This document shows, in pieces, positions 1 through 8,340 of a DNA stretch of 32,004 nt. The translations under genes and the position numbers were made by a program. Below the pieces are notes generated by a model. That model did not search any database, was not told the DNA's origin, and saw only the letters and a list, made by a program, of their open reading frames with translations. This DNA is from a bacterium (GTDB taxonomy: Bacteria; Vulcanimicrobiota; Xenobia; Xenobiales; JADMJV01). How positions within the stretch are numbered: the first letter of the stretch is position 1; every line of letters begins with the position of its first letter. The stretch is from the NCBI GenBank assembly GCA_018266105.1, contig JAFEBA010000011.1, forward strand, positions 1 through 32,004, given 5' to 3'.

Positions 1-1
1 C

Positions 2-79
2 GGCGGCGACGGTGGATCGGGCGGTGGCTCCGGCGGCGGCGACGGGGGTGGTGGCGGGGGTGGTGGCGGGGGTGAGTAG
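2..79 (+). CDS. C-terminal tail of a glycine-rich protein (partial)
   Basis: From base 2 the plus strand reads in one frame as an almost pure Gly tail with a few Asp and Ser residues. It ends in Glu and a TAG stop at 77-79. The other two frames give Arg/Trp-rich or mixed peptides, so this frame is the likeliest remnant of an upstream gene. Only 25 residues are in the window, so no family can be assigned. Poly-Gly tails of this kind are usually flexible linkers or surface-exposed ends. The downstream gspF-like gene starts 72 bp later on the same strand and may share its transcript. Confidence 0.45.
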   Translation, partial: GGDGGSGGGSGGGDGGGGGGGGGGE

Positions 80-96
80 CCAGCCGGCGTGGGGAT

Positions 97-110
97 CGGC
101 TTGTAAGCCG
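97..110 (+). repeat. Perfect 6-bp inverted repeat in the leader before the gspF-like gene
   Basis: CGGCTT and AAGCCG are separated by GT, giving a short hairpin or protein-binding dyad between the stop at 79 and the GTG at 152. No T-run follows, so it does not look like an intrinsic terminator. It could be an operator or an mRNA structure. Confidence 0.25.
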
Positions 111-151
111 AAGACCGAGGATTTCCACCGATCGAGGTAAATCAGCCAGAC

Positions 152-2023
152 GTGAGTCCCCCTAAAAAGCTCGCGGTTGTTTTGAGGACTTGGAAAAGCC
201 GCGTGCAGGCGGAACGCTACCTGGTCATCTGGGCTCCTCTGGGCGACTCCCGTCTGCACATCCTGTCCAGCTTTGGTTTCGAAGAAGGCTCCCAGTTGGA
301 TGAGATGCCTCTTTCGCTGGAAATTCTGCGGTCAACCCTGGAAAACGGCAAAGCCCAATGGAGCGGGGAGCCAGAGGAGGAAGAAGTCAGCAACTCGTAC
401 CTGATTGCCGGTATCCAGGCCTATCTTTGCGTGCCCTGGAGGCTGGCCGGAGGGACGGCCCTGCTGTATGCGGATGACCGACGCAGCAGCAACGCCCTTA
501 GTTATACCGACCTGCTCAGCACCCAGAACCTGACGCGGCGGCCTGAGCCACCCGTTGGCCCTCAGGCGGTCCTGCTGGCCCTGCCTCGGCCTCTTGAGGA
601 GCTCGATGCTGGCCTCAGCCTGGCTCCGCTGATGCACCGCTTTCAGGTCCGAGTGCGGGCCAGGCAGCACGTGCTGGTATTGGGCCCGGACCATCACGGC
701 CAGTTCGTCAGCTCCGCCCCCCTGAGCGAGGAAGGCCAACGGGTTCTGGACTGGGTGTGCCAGCATCGAAAAGCTTATCTCTCGGAGTTCCAAGAGATGC
801 AGATCGGGGAAGAGCAAATCCTTTGCGTGCCTCTGCTGGAAAACCAGAACAAGCTGGTGGGCGTGCTCTACGCTGAGGGCCCCGAGCTGGACAGCTCAGA
901 TTTGAAAGCGGTGCTGGCACTGGGTCAGGTTCAAACCAGGCGCCTGGGCTCCACGGTCGCACTGGAGGCACCTCAGGTCAGCCCGCGGCAGCCTTCCGGA
1001 CAGCTCAATCTGGCCCAGCAGATTCTTTGCTTTCGCACTCTGGCCACTTTCGTAAAGGCTGGAATTCCCTTGCTGCAGGGTATTGACTGTCTGGCCCGCC
1101 AGCTGGAAGGACAGGCGGCCCAGAGCCTGGCGGTGGAGCTTCATCAGCGCCTGCTGAAAGGTGAATCCTTATCGTCTGCCTTCGAAAAACTGAAGGCCAC
1201 CTCGCCTTTCGTTCTGCAACTGTTAGGCTGCGCCGAAACCTCCGGCCAGCTGAATCTGGTCTTGCAAGAAATCGTCCAGCATCTGGAGGAGAGTCGGAGC
1301 CGTCGTGCCGGTCTTCACTCGGCCCTGGCCTACCCGGCGGTGGTGCTGTCGGTGGCGCTCATCTCGGCGCTGGCTTTGCCCGCTCTGGTCTTGCGGGATG
1401 TCATCGGAACCTATGAGGGGACGAAGCTCCCCTGGCCCACCCGCTGCATTCAGTCCCTGGGACTCCTGGCCGGTCAGCCAGTCTTTTGGCTCTTGCTGGT
1501 CCTGCTTGGAATGGGGCTGACTTTCGAACTCTCACGAGGGCGGTTGGCCCTTCGAGCAAGGATGCAGAAACTGGTCGGCAGATTGCCGGTCCTGGCCCAC
1601 CTTCAATCCACCTGGTTGGAAGTCAACCTGGCCAGCACTCTGGGACTGCAACTCAACGTCGGAGTCCCCTTGCTGACGGCGGTCGGGCAAAGTCTGGACG
1701 CCTGCGATTGGCCCTCCTGGGAGGGACTCAGAGCAGAAGTTCTGGAAGACTTACGCCAGGGGATGACGCTGGCTGACGCTCTACGGCGGCTACCAGAATT
1801 GCGGCCATCCTTCAGCAATCTGCTCAGCGCCGGCGAGGAAAGCGGGCGCACAGTCAGTGTTCTGCAGTGGGTGGCGCGGGTTTCCAAACTGGATTTCGAG
1901 GAAAGCTTGAGCGCCAGCGTACGGGCCTTAGAGCCAATCATTCTGCTGGTCCTGGGAGCGCTGGTGGCCTTCGTGACGCTGGCCAGTATGCTGCCTGCCC
2001 TGAGCCTTTTGGACCACCTATAG
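152..2023 (+). CDS. GAF-like/GspF fusion: type II secretion or type IV pilus inner-membrane platform protein
   Basis: This 623-aa protein has a GspF/PilC-type C-terminal half. The first T2SSF domain starts near residue 285 (motifs ILCFRTLATFVKAGIPLLQG and LGCAETSGQLNLVL). Hydrophobic segments lie near 390-415 and 440-460. A second T2SSF domain spans about 495-600 (SNLLSAGEESGRTVSVLQW), and a C-terminal membrane segment covers about 591-618. GspF proteins form the inner-membrane platform that couples the assembly ATPase to (pseudo)pilin extraction. They normally have about 400 residues, so the first 280 are extra. Those contain two stretches resembling GAF domains (about 15-115 and 145-275; ILCVPLLENQNKLVGVLYAE is typical of a GAF strand pair). 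The GAF call is by eye. The start is a GTG with GAGGT 13 nt upstream. The gene meets the next one tail to tail with a 6-bp overlap. Confidence 0.85.
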   Translation: MSPPKKLAVVLRTWKSRVQAERYLVIWAPLGDSRLHILSSFGFEEGSQLDEMPLSLEILRSTLENGKAQWSGEPEEEEVSNSYLIAGIQAYLCVPWRLAGGTALLYADDRRSSNALSYTDLLSTQNLTRRPEPPVGPQAVLLALPRPLEELDAGLSLAPLMHRFQVRVRARQHVLVLGPDHHGQFVSSAPLSEEGQRVLDWVCQHRKAYLSEFQEMQIGEEQILCVPLLENQNKLVGVLYAEGPELDSSDLKAVLALGQVQTRRLGSTVALEAPQVSPRQPSGQLNLAQQILCFRTLATFVKAGIPLLQGIDCLARQLEGQAAQSLAVELHQRLLKGESLSSAFEKLKATSPFVLQLLGCAETSGQLNLVLQEIVQHLEESRSRRAGLHSALAYPAVVLSVALISALALPALVLRDVIGTYEGTKLPWPTRCIQSLGLLAGQPVFWLLLVLLGMGLTFELSRGRLALRARMQKLVGRLPVLAHLQSTWLEVNLASTLGLQLNVGVPLLTAVGQSLDACDWPSWEGLRAEVLEDLRQGMTLADALRRLPELRPSFSNLLSAGEESGRTVSVLQWVARVSKLDFEESLSASVRALEPIILLVLGALVAFVTLASMLPALSLLDHL

Positions 2024-3427
2024 CTGAAATCGCGCCAATTGATGTTCGCGCTCGATCTCCACATTCGGTTCAACGGCTAATTCTCGTTGCAAGGCTCGTT
2101 TGCAGTTCTCATACCAGCGAACGGCCTCTTCGGGGCGTCCCAGGGCCCGAGCCGCCTTCATCACGGCCAGATAGGCTTCCTGACAGCAAGAATCCAAACC
2201 CAGCGCTTGCTGCCCGACCTGGAGCACCTGGCCCCAGTTCTGCAGCTCAGAGAAGTGTGTCAGCAAGTCGCAGGCCACTGCCAACAGTTGGAGCTCCAAC
2301 TGGCCGCGCACGCGTTCAGCGAACTCGAAATAGCAGTCTTCCAGGTACTTCCCGCGGTACAGTTCCAGCGCCTGGGCCTGAAGCTTCTGGCGAGCCAGGC
2401 CCGTGCTCTGCTGAGCCTGACTTAAGAGCCTGCGCAACTCGGTCAGGTCGTGCCACACCTCCAGACTCGGGTCGAACTCGATAGCGTGAGTGGTGCGAGC
2501 CAGGAGGGCCGCCTGTGGAGCAAGCTTGAGATGGCTGCGCAGATTGGTCAGGGCCGTACGCAGGTTGTGGCGAGCTCGCTCGGGCTCCATCTCCGGCCAG
2601 AACATTTCCAGCAGGCGCTCGATGGCCACCGCCGAGGGCCATTCGGCCGCCAGGTAGGCCAGCAAATAGCGACTCAAGTGGCTGCGCCACTGGTCAGCAC
2701 GAACCTGCACGGCCTCCAGCTGGACCTCGAATCGACCCAAAGAATAGATCCTCAACTTTGGTTTGTGAGGAGCCCTCACTCGAGGCTGATAGAAAGCCAG
2801 CAGCGCATTGCCCAGGCGGATCAAGTCACCGTCCTTGAGGATGGCCGGTTGACCAGGCGAGAGCGGCATTCCATTCAGAAAACTGGCGGCGCTGCTCTCG
2901 ATTTGCAACGAGTAGGTCTCCCCCTGGCGCGAGAGGCAGGCGTGGGCGCGAGAGACGGTGGGCTCTTCCAGGGTGACGTGATTGATTCGCTTACCCGAAC
3001 GGCCTATCAGGCTGAGAGATCGAGCCCCCAGATTCCAGACCTGGCCGCGCTGAGGTTCGTTCAGACCCTGCAGCAAAGCCGACGGCCGAGTCTGCACCAG
3101 CCGCAAGGTCAGCTCACCGATCTGAAAGTCTCGATCCAAATCCAACGGACCTTGAGGAAGGTCTGCTCGTTCCGAGAGAATCTCGCAGCAGTCGGCTCGA
3201 AAACGCAGGCGGACGCCTCCTGCCTGGGGCCACAGTTGGCCCAAATCCATCACCGGACTCTGTACAGGATGAAGCTGCTCGGCGTTTACGTCGAGCAGCT
3301 CCATCTCAAGCGGTCTCTGGCCAGCATCCTCTACACTGACGGTTTCACCCTGATTTTCCACGCTCTGGCCTGCTTCTGGGGCAGCCCTGAGCGCTCCTTG
3401 AAGGGCCTTAGAAGGCGGCGCCGCCAA
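2018..3427 (-). CDS. FHA domain plus SARP-type bacterial transcriptional activator domain (BTAD) protein
   Basis: The protein has 469 aa if the TTG at 3427 is used. An FHA phosphothreonine-binding domain lies at about 131-213 with its key residues intact: G142-R143-S144, S159-R160, H162 and N185-G186. After it comes a winged-helix plus BTAD/TPR region (about 224-469), opening with LRIYSLGRFEVQL and containing ARHNLRTALTNLRSHL, which is typical of SARP/AfsR-like regulators. Such proteins bind phospho-Thr partners of Ser/Thr kinases and control transcription, and a kinase gene lies at 7039. Residues 1-100 are not recognised. The TTG start overlaps the upstream gene by 20 bp and lacks a good Shine-Dalgarno sequence. 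A GTG at residue 23 is an alternative. The gene is probably in one transcript with the upstream pseudopilin operon. Confidence 0.85.
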   Translation of the reverse strand: MAAPPSKALQGALRAAPEAGQSVENQGETVSVEDAGQRPLEMELLDVNAEQLHPVQSPVMDLGQLWPQAGGVRLRFRADCCEILSERADLPQGPLDLDRDFQIGELTLRLVQTRPSALLQGLNEPQRGQVWNLGARSLSLIGRSGKRINHVTLEEPTVSRAHACLSRQGETYSLQIESSAASFLNGMPLSPGQPAILKDGDLIRLGNALLAFYQPRVRAPHKPKLRIYSLGRFEVQLEAVQVRADQWRSHLSRYLLAYLAAEWPSAVAIERLLEMFWPEMEPERARHNLRTALTNLRSHLKLAPQAALLARTTHAIEFDPSLEVWHDLTELRRLLSQAQQSTGLARQKLQAQALELYRGKYLEDCYFEFAERVRGQLELQLLAVACDLLTHFSELQNWGQVLQVGQQALGLDSCCQEAYLAVMKAARALGRPEEAVRWYENCKRALQRELAVEPNVEIEREHQLARFQL

Positions 3428-4388
3428 TAAACCCGCCGCTGTTTTCGTTGGAAACGGGCTTCCGCGAGGCGGCGCTGGATGTATTCAGACCGGCGGCATT
3501 GCCGCCCGCTCCGGCACCGGCATTGCCCGCATTTCCAGCATTTCCCGCGTTGCCGGCATTGCCGGCCTGCTCTCCGGCCCCGCCCGAAATATCGGTGTTC
3601 AGGTCTCCCGAGGTTATTTTGGCAATGGCGTCGTCGTATTTGCCCTTGTCCGCTTGGGCGACTGAATTTCCACCCAGCATATCCTTCCCGGTGGCCGGGT
3701 CGTACAGCTGAGAAAGCTTGAGAGTTCCTCGCTTGATGGCATTGGCGACAGCTCCTAAGGTCTCCACGTCGGTAATCCCGACCGTCCCTCCCATCAAGTC
3801 GCCGTTATCGGTCGCCTGCAGAACTGCTTTGATCTGGTTGTTATCGTAGTTGCCACCGGCGTTCTTAAAGCGCGAGGCGACCAAGGCGAAAGTGGCGGCC
3901 CCCCGGGCTTTCGGGTCATTCCCATTCAGATCCTGATAGAGGGCATCCTGGGCCTGAGCGATCAAATTCGCGTCGCTGGTGCCTGTGCCCGCATAAAATT
4001 CGGAAGCATAACTATTGACGATGGTGCGCCGGGCGTCGCCTCCGATCAACGTGGCGTTGACGTTACCCGCCGAGTCGGTTGCCTGTGTGTAGCGACCGAT
4101 GGCCTCCAGGCTGGACTTGTTGGCCGGGGACGGGGCCGGAGCGGCGGCTGGAGCAACGGGCGCCGCCGGAGCTGGGGTCGAAAGGGCGGGTGCGGGAGTC
4201 TGGCCGGCCAGGCTCCCCCAGGCCTGAGACATTTGCTGGAGGGCCTGGCTCAAACTGGCCACCAGGCTGGCCACAGCATAGGCGTCAAAACTGGGACGGA
4301 CGGGCGCACCCGGTAAAGCAAACCCGGTCGGCTGGGCCGGGAAAGCGTTACGCAGCGCGCTCTGAATTGGGGCGATGATGGATGCCAT
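3408..4388 (-). CDS. Ala/Pro-linker protein of unknown function with an NAG-repeat tail
   Basis: I do not recognise this 326-aa protein. The ATG at 4388 is well supported by AAGGAGGA 12 nt upstream. An alternative longer frame would run back into the preceding gene. The N-terminus (1-65) is amphipathic with no signal peptide. A Pro/Ala linker follows at about 72-95, then a compact polar, probably helical domain at about 98-270 (SSLEAIGRYTQATDSAGNVN onward). A low-complexity tail follows with five Asn-Ala-Gly units and many Gly, Ala and Ser residues. It lies between the pseudopilin genes and the FHA-SARP gene on the same strand, which suggests a role linked to the secretion or pilus machine. 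It could be a secreted substrate leaving by a non-Sec route. That is inference. Confidence 0.7.
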   Translation of the reverse strand: MASIIAPIQSALRNAFPAQPTGFALPGAPVRPSFDAYAVASLVASLSQALQQMSQAWGSLAGQTPAPALSTPAPAAPVAPAAAPAPSPANKSSLEAIGRYTQATDSAGNVNATLIGGDARRTIVNSYASEFYAGTGTSDANLIAQAQDALYQDLNGNDPKARGAATFALVASRFKNAGGNYDNNQIKAVLQATDNGDLMGGTVGITDVETLGAVANAIKRGTLKLSQLYDPATGKDMLGGNSVAQADKGKYDDAIAKITSGDLNTDISGGAGEQAGNAGNAGNAGNAGNAGAGAGGNAAGLNTSSAASRKPVSNENSGGFIGGAAF

Positions 4389-4400
4389 ACTCTTTAAAGT

Positions 4401-4406
4401 CCTCCT
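4401..4406 (-). promoter_or_regulatory. Shine-Dalgarno deciding the start at 4388
   Basis: AGGAGG on the minus strand lies 12 nt before the ATG at 4388. The longer open frame above it has no such site and overlaps the neighbouring pseudopilin gene. Confidence 0.6.
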
Positions 4407-4477
4407 TGTGTCGTCTGAAGTAAGACTAGGAGAGGACAGGCAATCGGATGACAATCGAAGTGAACGGGTTGTAAACC

Positions 4478-5065
4478 TTATTGCATGTCCGGCCCATAGA
4501 GTCGGGGCAAGACCAGCGTTTGAGCCTGATTTCCGGCCTGACCGACCCGAGCCGTGTAGCGAACGTGGAGCAGGGGGAGATCGGGGCGGGCTTGCACCAA
4601 CTCGAATTGGCTGAGGTGGGATGCCAGCAGCGTACCGCTCGTGCCCCGCGGCCAACCTGGCGCGGTCAGGTCAGGCTTGTTGGAAGGTTCGGGCAGCGGA
4701 AACTCGCGACGCTCGAGTCGCCCTGTGGACTTTTGGTATCGGTAACGTACCCATTTGCGCCAGACAATTTCTCCCTGCGGCGTCCAGAGAGTGTCTCCCG
4801 ATCCACTCGATTCATAGCTTAAAAAGGCCAGTTCCGTTTGCTCGACCGTCTCTTGCACTTGCAGTGAGCCGAACCTGGAAGCCCGATAGTCGTGTTCCAA
4901 ACGGACCTGCACCGCCAGTGCCTCCTGTTGGGCGGTTTGGGTTTCGTCGGCACGAATCCAGAAACGTCCGCTGAGCACCATACAAAAGCTCAGCACGGCC
5001 AGGATTACCAGCCCCAGGCTGGCGGCCACCAGAGTCTCGGCCAGAGTGCTCCCTCGTGGGTGCAT
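4478..5065 (-). CDS. Prepilin-type protein, GspJ-like minor pseudopilin
   Basis: This is a 195-aa prepilin. The leader MHPRG is followed by a cleavage/methylation motif (G5 then STLAETLVAA, with the conserved Glu at mature position 5) and one hydrophobic helix. Length and the polar C-terminal domain fit GspJ/PilW-like minor pseudopilins, which are processed by the prepilin peptidase and help form the pseudopilus tip. The ATG at 5065 overlaps the stop of the upstream gene (TGATG), implying translational coupling. A TTG one codon upstream is possible but less likely. It is the third gene of the operon 6926-4478. The GspJ assignment rests on size and gene order, not on a diagnostic motif. Confidence 0.8.
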   Translation of the reverse strand: MHPRGSTLAETLVAASLGLVILAVLSFCMVLSGRFWIRADETQTAQQEALAVQVRLEHDYRASRFGSLQVQETVEQTELAFLSYESSGSGDTLWTPQGEIVWRKWVRYRYQKSTGRLERREFPLPEPSNKPDLTAPGWPRGTSGTLLASHLSQFELVQARPDLPLLHVRYTARVGQAGNQAQTLVLPRLYGPDMQ

Positions 5066-5424
5066 CAAGATTTGGACCGAATCAGGCGGGTGGTCAGACG
5101 CACCGGTGCCAGCTTCGCTCCCAAGGGCACTACCGACACTGTAACCTCCAGCCGTTGAGCATCCAGGCTGTAAAACTCGCGGACCACTTGAAAGCGCTGG
5201 TCCCCAAGGGAAAAGGTCTCAGAAAGATCGATCCCGGGGCGAGGATTGAGTCGGGAGCACTCATCCAGCCTGTAGATTGCCATCGAGGTGGCCGTCTGAA
5301 GATGCCCCGAGCGACGCAAAGTGGCCAGCGAGGTGGGAAACAGGTTGAGCAACAAAGGCAACACCGTGGCCAGCAAACCGAAAGCCACGACCACTTCCAT
5401 TAAGCTCAGAGCGCGACGACTCAC
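5065..5424 (-). CDS. Prepilin-type protein, GspI-like minor pseudopilin
   Basis: This 119-aa protein begins MSRRA then LSLMEVVVAFGLL, a class III (prepilin) signal with Glu at mature position 5 and a single N-terminal helix. The residue before the cleavage site is Ala rather than the usual Gly. The short length matches GspI/PilV-type pseudopilins. The GTG start overlaps the upstream stop by four bases (GTGA), and the stop overlaps the next start (TGATG), so the three genes 6926-4478 form a tightly coupled operon. With the Glu5-less large partner upstream and the GspJ-like partner downstream, it forms an I/J/K-like set. Confidence 0.8.
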   Translation of the reverse strand: MSRRALSLMEVVVAFGLLATVLPLLLNLFPTSLATLRRSGHLQTATSMAIYRLDECSRLNPRPGIDLSETFSLGDQRFQVVREFYSLDAQRLEVTVSVVPLGAKLAPVRLTTRLIRSKS

Positions 5425-6926
5425 TGGCGACGTTCCACACCCAGCAGCTCGAAAGCGGCATAGCGATTGAGGCTGCGAAGATAGCGTGGAGCATAGACCA
5501 GTCGGGTGGAGGTCAAAACCAGGCCGCCCAGCTGACGAGCCTCCGGATCCGTCCCCTGATCCGTGCCCTGGCTATCAAATCCGACCGCGTTCGCTCCCAC
5601 CAGCAGGCCGCCTTCGATGACCAACTGCTCCTTCCCATCCCCGTGAAAGGCGGCGCCCTCGCGGGCCACAATAATGCCGCGAAAATGTCCCCGGGTCTTC
5701 ATGATCAAGCGACGACAATAGAGCACCAGACCGTTATCGCCCGCATCCAATTCGCCACCGTCCAGCACCATTGTGCCATCTACGATCAGGGAGGCTCCGG
5801 ACCCCCTCAGACTGCAGCCCGTCAAGACCATGTCCCCCTCGACCGCCAGCTGCACATCCTGGAGCAAGATATCAGCCCGGTTCAGCTCGGTGGAGCCCGC
5901 GCGAACTCGAGCCTTTCCTCCAACCACGGTCTGACGATCAAAGACCTGGGTGGGGTCATAAACGTCCACCGCCAGACGAGGCCAGGAGGAGGTGTCCGGC
6001 TTCTCAAAGAGCGAACTCAGGAACTGGCGCGCTTCGGGAGAATCCGAGGCTCCGACCTGAAAACGGTAGTCCTTGCGCACGTTTCCATCCATCCGGTTGC
6101 CGGGCGAGACTCGAACTTCGCTGGCCAGTCGGGAGGGCCCGTTCTCAACCATATCCACCCCCCCGTCCAGAAAAGCCGCCAAAGCGCCATCGGCGCTCTG
6201 CATTCCACCCACCTCAACGCGAGCATCGCCACCTGATCGGACCACCTTGAACTGCGGGCCTGCTCCAAGCGGCGAGAAAGGGGCCAGCAAGAAATACAGT
6301 TGCGGCGACAGCATGATGGGCGGGGTAGAGGCCTGGACCGGCACGGCCTCGGCCGCCAGGGCCAGCACCCGACCCTGAATCTGACTGGGAAGCGTCAGCC
6401 CTCCCGCCGAACTGGGAACGGCTCCCCCGATGACAATCGGACCCGGCGCCGTGACCACGTAGGGCCAGCGCTGCTGAATAATGGCCTCGTAAACGGAAAC
6501 CCGTCCTTGATAGCTGATCTCCAGCGCCACGCTCAGCGAAAAGGGCGGAACCGACCGATGGCCTGGATGATCGAAAGCACTGGCCACCGACTCAGGGTTA
6601 CCGCTGTTCTCCACACTGCGGTCGAGCAAGATCCTGGCCGTGACGGGCAGGCGGGGCGTGGGTGCCATCACCACTTCCAGGTTGCGAAACTGGCCTAACA
6701 GGCGAGCGGGGGAACTGAGAGCGCTGGTGGGAGTCTGGCCGCGCAGCCTCAGCAGCACCTCCTGAACAGCAGCCTGAGCCGCCTGTTCGACCTGGGCCCG
6801 GCGTTGATAGGTGCTGGCGAGCTGAAGTTGTGAAGTGGTGGAGGCGGCCAGAAAGAAGGCGGCAAGGCCCAAAAGACTGACCACGACCAGAGTATTGAAG
6901 AGTGCCGAGCCTCGGTTTCTGGACAT
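5421..6926 (-). CDS. Large GspK/PilX-like pseudopilin lacking Glu5, with a repetitive beta-rich C-terminal region
   Basis: This 501-aa protein starts MSRNRG then SALFNTLVVVSLLGLAAF. That is a prepilin-like leader and helix, but mature position 5 is Asn, not Glu. Absence of Glu5 and large size are hallmarks of GspK, the pseudopilus tip subunit. The body is polar. The C-terminal 150 residues run as short Gly-turn strands (MVLTGCSLRGSGASLIVDGT) that look like a beta-helix or bactofilin-like fold. This is the first gene of the operon, followed by the GspI-like and GspJ-like genes with 4-bp overlaps. The ATG at 6926 has only a weak AGAGA ribosome site. The STPK gene is divergent upstream. Confidence 0.75.
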   Translation of the reverse strand: MSRNRGSALFNTLVVVSLLGLAAFFLAASTTSQLQLASTYQRRAQVEQAAQAAVQEVLLRLRGQTPTSALSSPARLLGQFRNLEVVMAPTPRLPVTARILLDRSVENSGNPESVASAFDHPGHRSVPPFSLSVALEISYQGRVSVYEAIIQQRWPYVVTAPGPIVIGGAVPSSAGGLTLPSQIQGRVLALAAEAVPVQASTPPIMLSPQLYFLLAPFSPLGAGPQFKVVRSGGDARVEVGGMQSADGALAAFLDGGVDMVENGPSRLASEVRVSPGNRMDGNVRKDYRFQVGASDSPEARQFLSSLFEKPDTSSWPRLAVDVYDPTQVFDRQTVVGGKARVRAGSTELNRADILLQDVQLAVEGDMVLTGCSLRGSGASLIVDGTMVLDGGELDAGDNGLVLYCRRLIMKTRGHFRGIIVAREGAAFHGDGKEQLVIEGGLLVGANAVGFDSQGTDQGTDPEARQLGGLVLTSTRLVYAPRYLRSLNRYAAFELLGVERRQ

Positions 6927-6956
6927 TCTCTGGGGATTTCAAGCCTGGCCAGAAAT

Positions 6957-6985
6957 TTGACTCTTTGTCGAGTAAACCTTAACAG
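6957..6985 (+). promoter_or_regulatory. Possible sigma70-type promoter for the kinase gene
   Basis: TTGACT at 6957-6962 is followed after 17 bp by TAACAG at 6980-6985, in the intergenic region divergent from the pseudopilin operon. The -10 is a poor match (3 of 6), so this is tentative. Confidence 0.25.
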
Positions 6986-7038
6986 GACCTGGATGTCCTT
7001 CGGGGGTGCAGGTCGACCGAGGCATGCAGGAGAGGCGC

Positions 7039-8316
7039 GTGGAAACTGGGCCCATGGGCATTCGTCTGGCGCTCGGCCTGGCTCTCACCGCTGCCTGCTG
7101 GGGTGAGCCACGCCAATTGATGGTCAACCTGGATCGGCCCAGCCATTTGCGCTACCGTCTGGACCGGCCGGATTCTCCCTGGATCAGTCTGCCCGACCGG
7201 GCTCAAGGCACGCAGACGCTGGAGTTACCCGACCAGGACGTGATTTTGCAGGCCTGGTCCGACCAGGGTTTTACTCGCTACTCGGCCGAGCGTCGCGTGC
7301 TGAGTTCGGCCCAGGTCGTGGATCTGGGAATGTCGGCGGGCTGGAACTCGGCCCGGCTGGCCGGATTTGTCGGCCTGCTTTCGGCCGGAATACTGCTGAC
7401 CTATCGCCAGCGGCTGCGAGGCCAGGCCTCTCGCTTGAGCGCCCTGGAAGCCCTCCAAGTGGACGAGGGGGACGCCTGGATCGGCCGTATTCTTAAAGAC
7501 TACCGAATTCAAAGCCGCCTGGGCCGAGGCGGCATGGGCGAGGTCTACCTGGCCGAGCGCCTTTCCCAACCAGGAGAGCGGGTGGCTCTCAAGCTGATCG
7601 CTCTGGAGAAGGCCAGGCCCCTGGCCCAGGCTCGTTTTCAGCGTGAGTTTCAGACCTCCAGCCGCCTGCACCATCCCAACCTGGTCCAGGTTCTGGACTT
7701 TGGCCAGAACGAGCAACTGTGCTATCTGGCCCTGGAGTACGTTGACGGTCAGACACTGCGCAGCCACATGCGGCCCGGAGGATTGGAACTGACCGATGCC
7801 CACCCCTGGATGCTGGCCATGACCGAAGCCATGGCCTATTGCCACCAGCGGGGGGTTCTGCACTGCGACCTGAAGCCCGAGAACATGATGGTGAGCAGAA
7901 AGGGGCAGTTGAAGATCCTGGACTTCGGCCTGGCCCGCGAGGAAGTCGCTCCCCAACTCACGCCCCTGGACGCTCTGGTCGGAACCCCCTGTTATCTGGC
8001 GCCGGAACGCTTCTCTCAGGAAACCCGGCGTCCCACCCCGGCCGTGGACCAGTACGCCCTGGGCGTCATGTTCTACGAAATGTTGGCCGGGAGACCACCG
8101 TTTGTCACCCAGGATCTAAGGCTGTTTGCTTCTCTGCACCAGCACCAGCAAGTCCCCCCACTTGATGAGCTTCGTCCCGACCTGCCAAATCGGATCGTGG
8201 AAACAATCCATCGTATGCTGGAGAAACAACCTGAATCCCGGTTTCCTTGCCTGCTTACCGTTCTGGAAGCCTTGCGCCAGCCTCTGGCCGTGAATCAAGA
8301 TACGCTCGAAACCTGA
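7039..8316 (+). CDS. Membrane Ser/Thr protein kinase with an N-terminal exported domain
   Basis: The protein has 425 aa from the GTG at 7039, chosen because AGGAGAGG sits about 6 nt upstream. It opens with a signal-like hydrophobic stretch (MGIRLALGLALTAACWG). A small beta-rich region of about 70 residues follows, then a membrane helix (about 105-125) and a Hanks-type kinase domain (about 150-415). Kinase motifs are present: P-loop GRGGMGEVYLA from about 162, Lys185 in VALKLI, HCDLKPEN from 275, DFG from 295 and APE from 321. The catalytic loop has HCD instead of HRD, so this is a non-RD kinase. Most bacterial STPKs put the kinase first and the extracellular domain last. Here the order is reversed, with the kinase C-terminal and cytoplasmic. 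The FHA-SARP protein encoded at 2018-3427 is a plausible partner, which is inference. Confidence 0.9.
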   Translation: METGPMGIRLALGLALTAACWGEPRQLMVNLDRPSHLRYRLDRPDSPWISLPDRAQGTQTLELPDQDVILQAWSDQGFTRYSAERRVLSSAQVVDLGMSAGWNSARLAGFVGLLSAGILLTYRQRLRGQASRLSALEALQVDEGDAWIGRILKDYRIQSRLGRGGMGEVYLAERLSQPGERVALKLIALEKARPLAQARFQREFQTSSRLHHPNLVQVLDFGQNEQLCYLALEYVDGQTLRSHMRPGGLELTDAHPWMLAMTEAMAYCHQRGVLHCDLKPENMMVSRKGQLKILDFGLAREEVAPQLTPLDALVGTPCYLAPERFSQETRRPTPAVDQYALGVMFYEMLAGRPPFVTQDLRLFASLHQHQQVPPLDELRPDLPNRIVETIHRMLEKQPESRFPCLLTVLEALRQPLAVNQDTLET

Positions 8317-8340
8317 AAGAGATCCGGAGTGAGGCTTCAA

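Noticed and set aside
3519..3565. CRISPR-like array in the 9-bp repeats
   Set aside because: The repeats are in-frame Asn-Ala-Gly codons without spacers, so they are a protein repeat.
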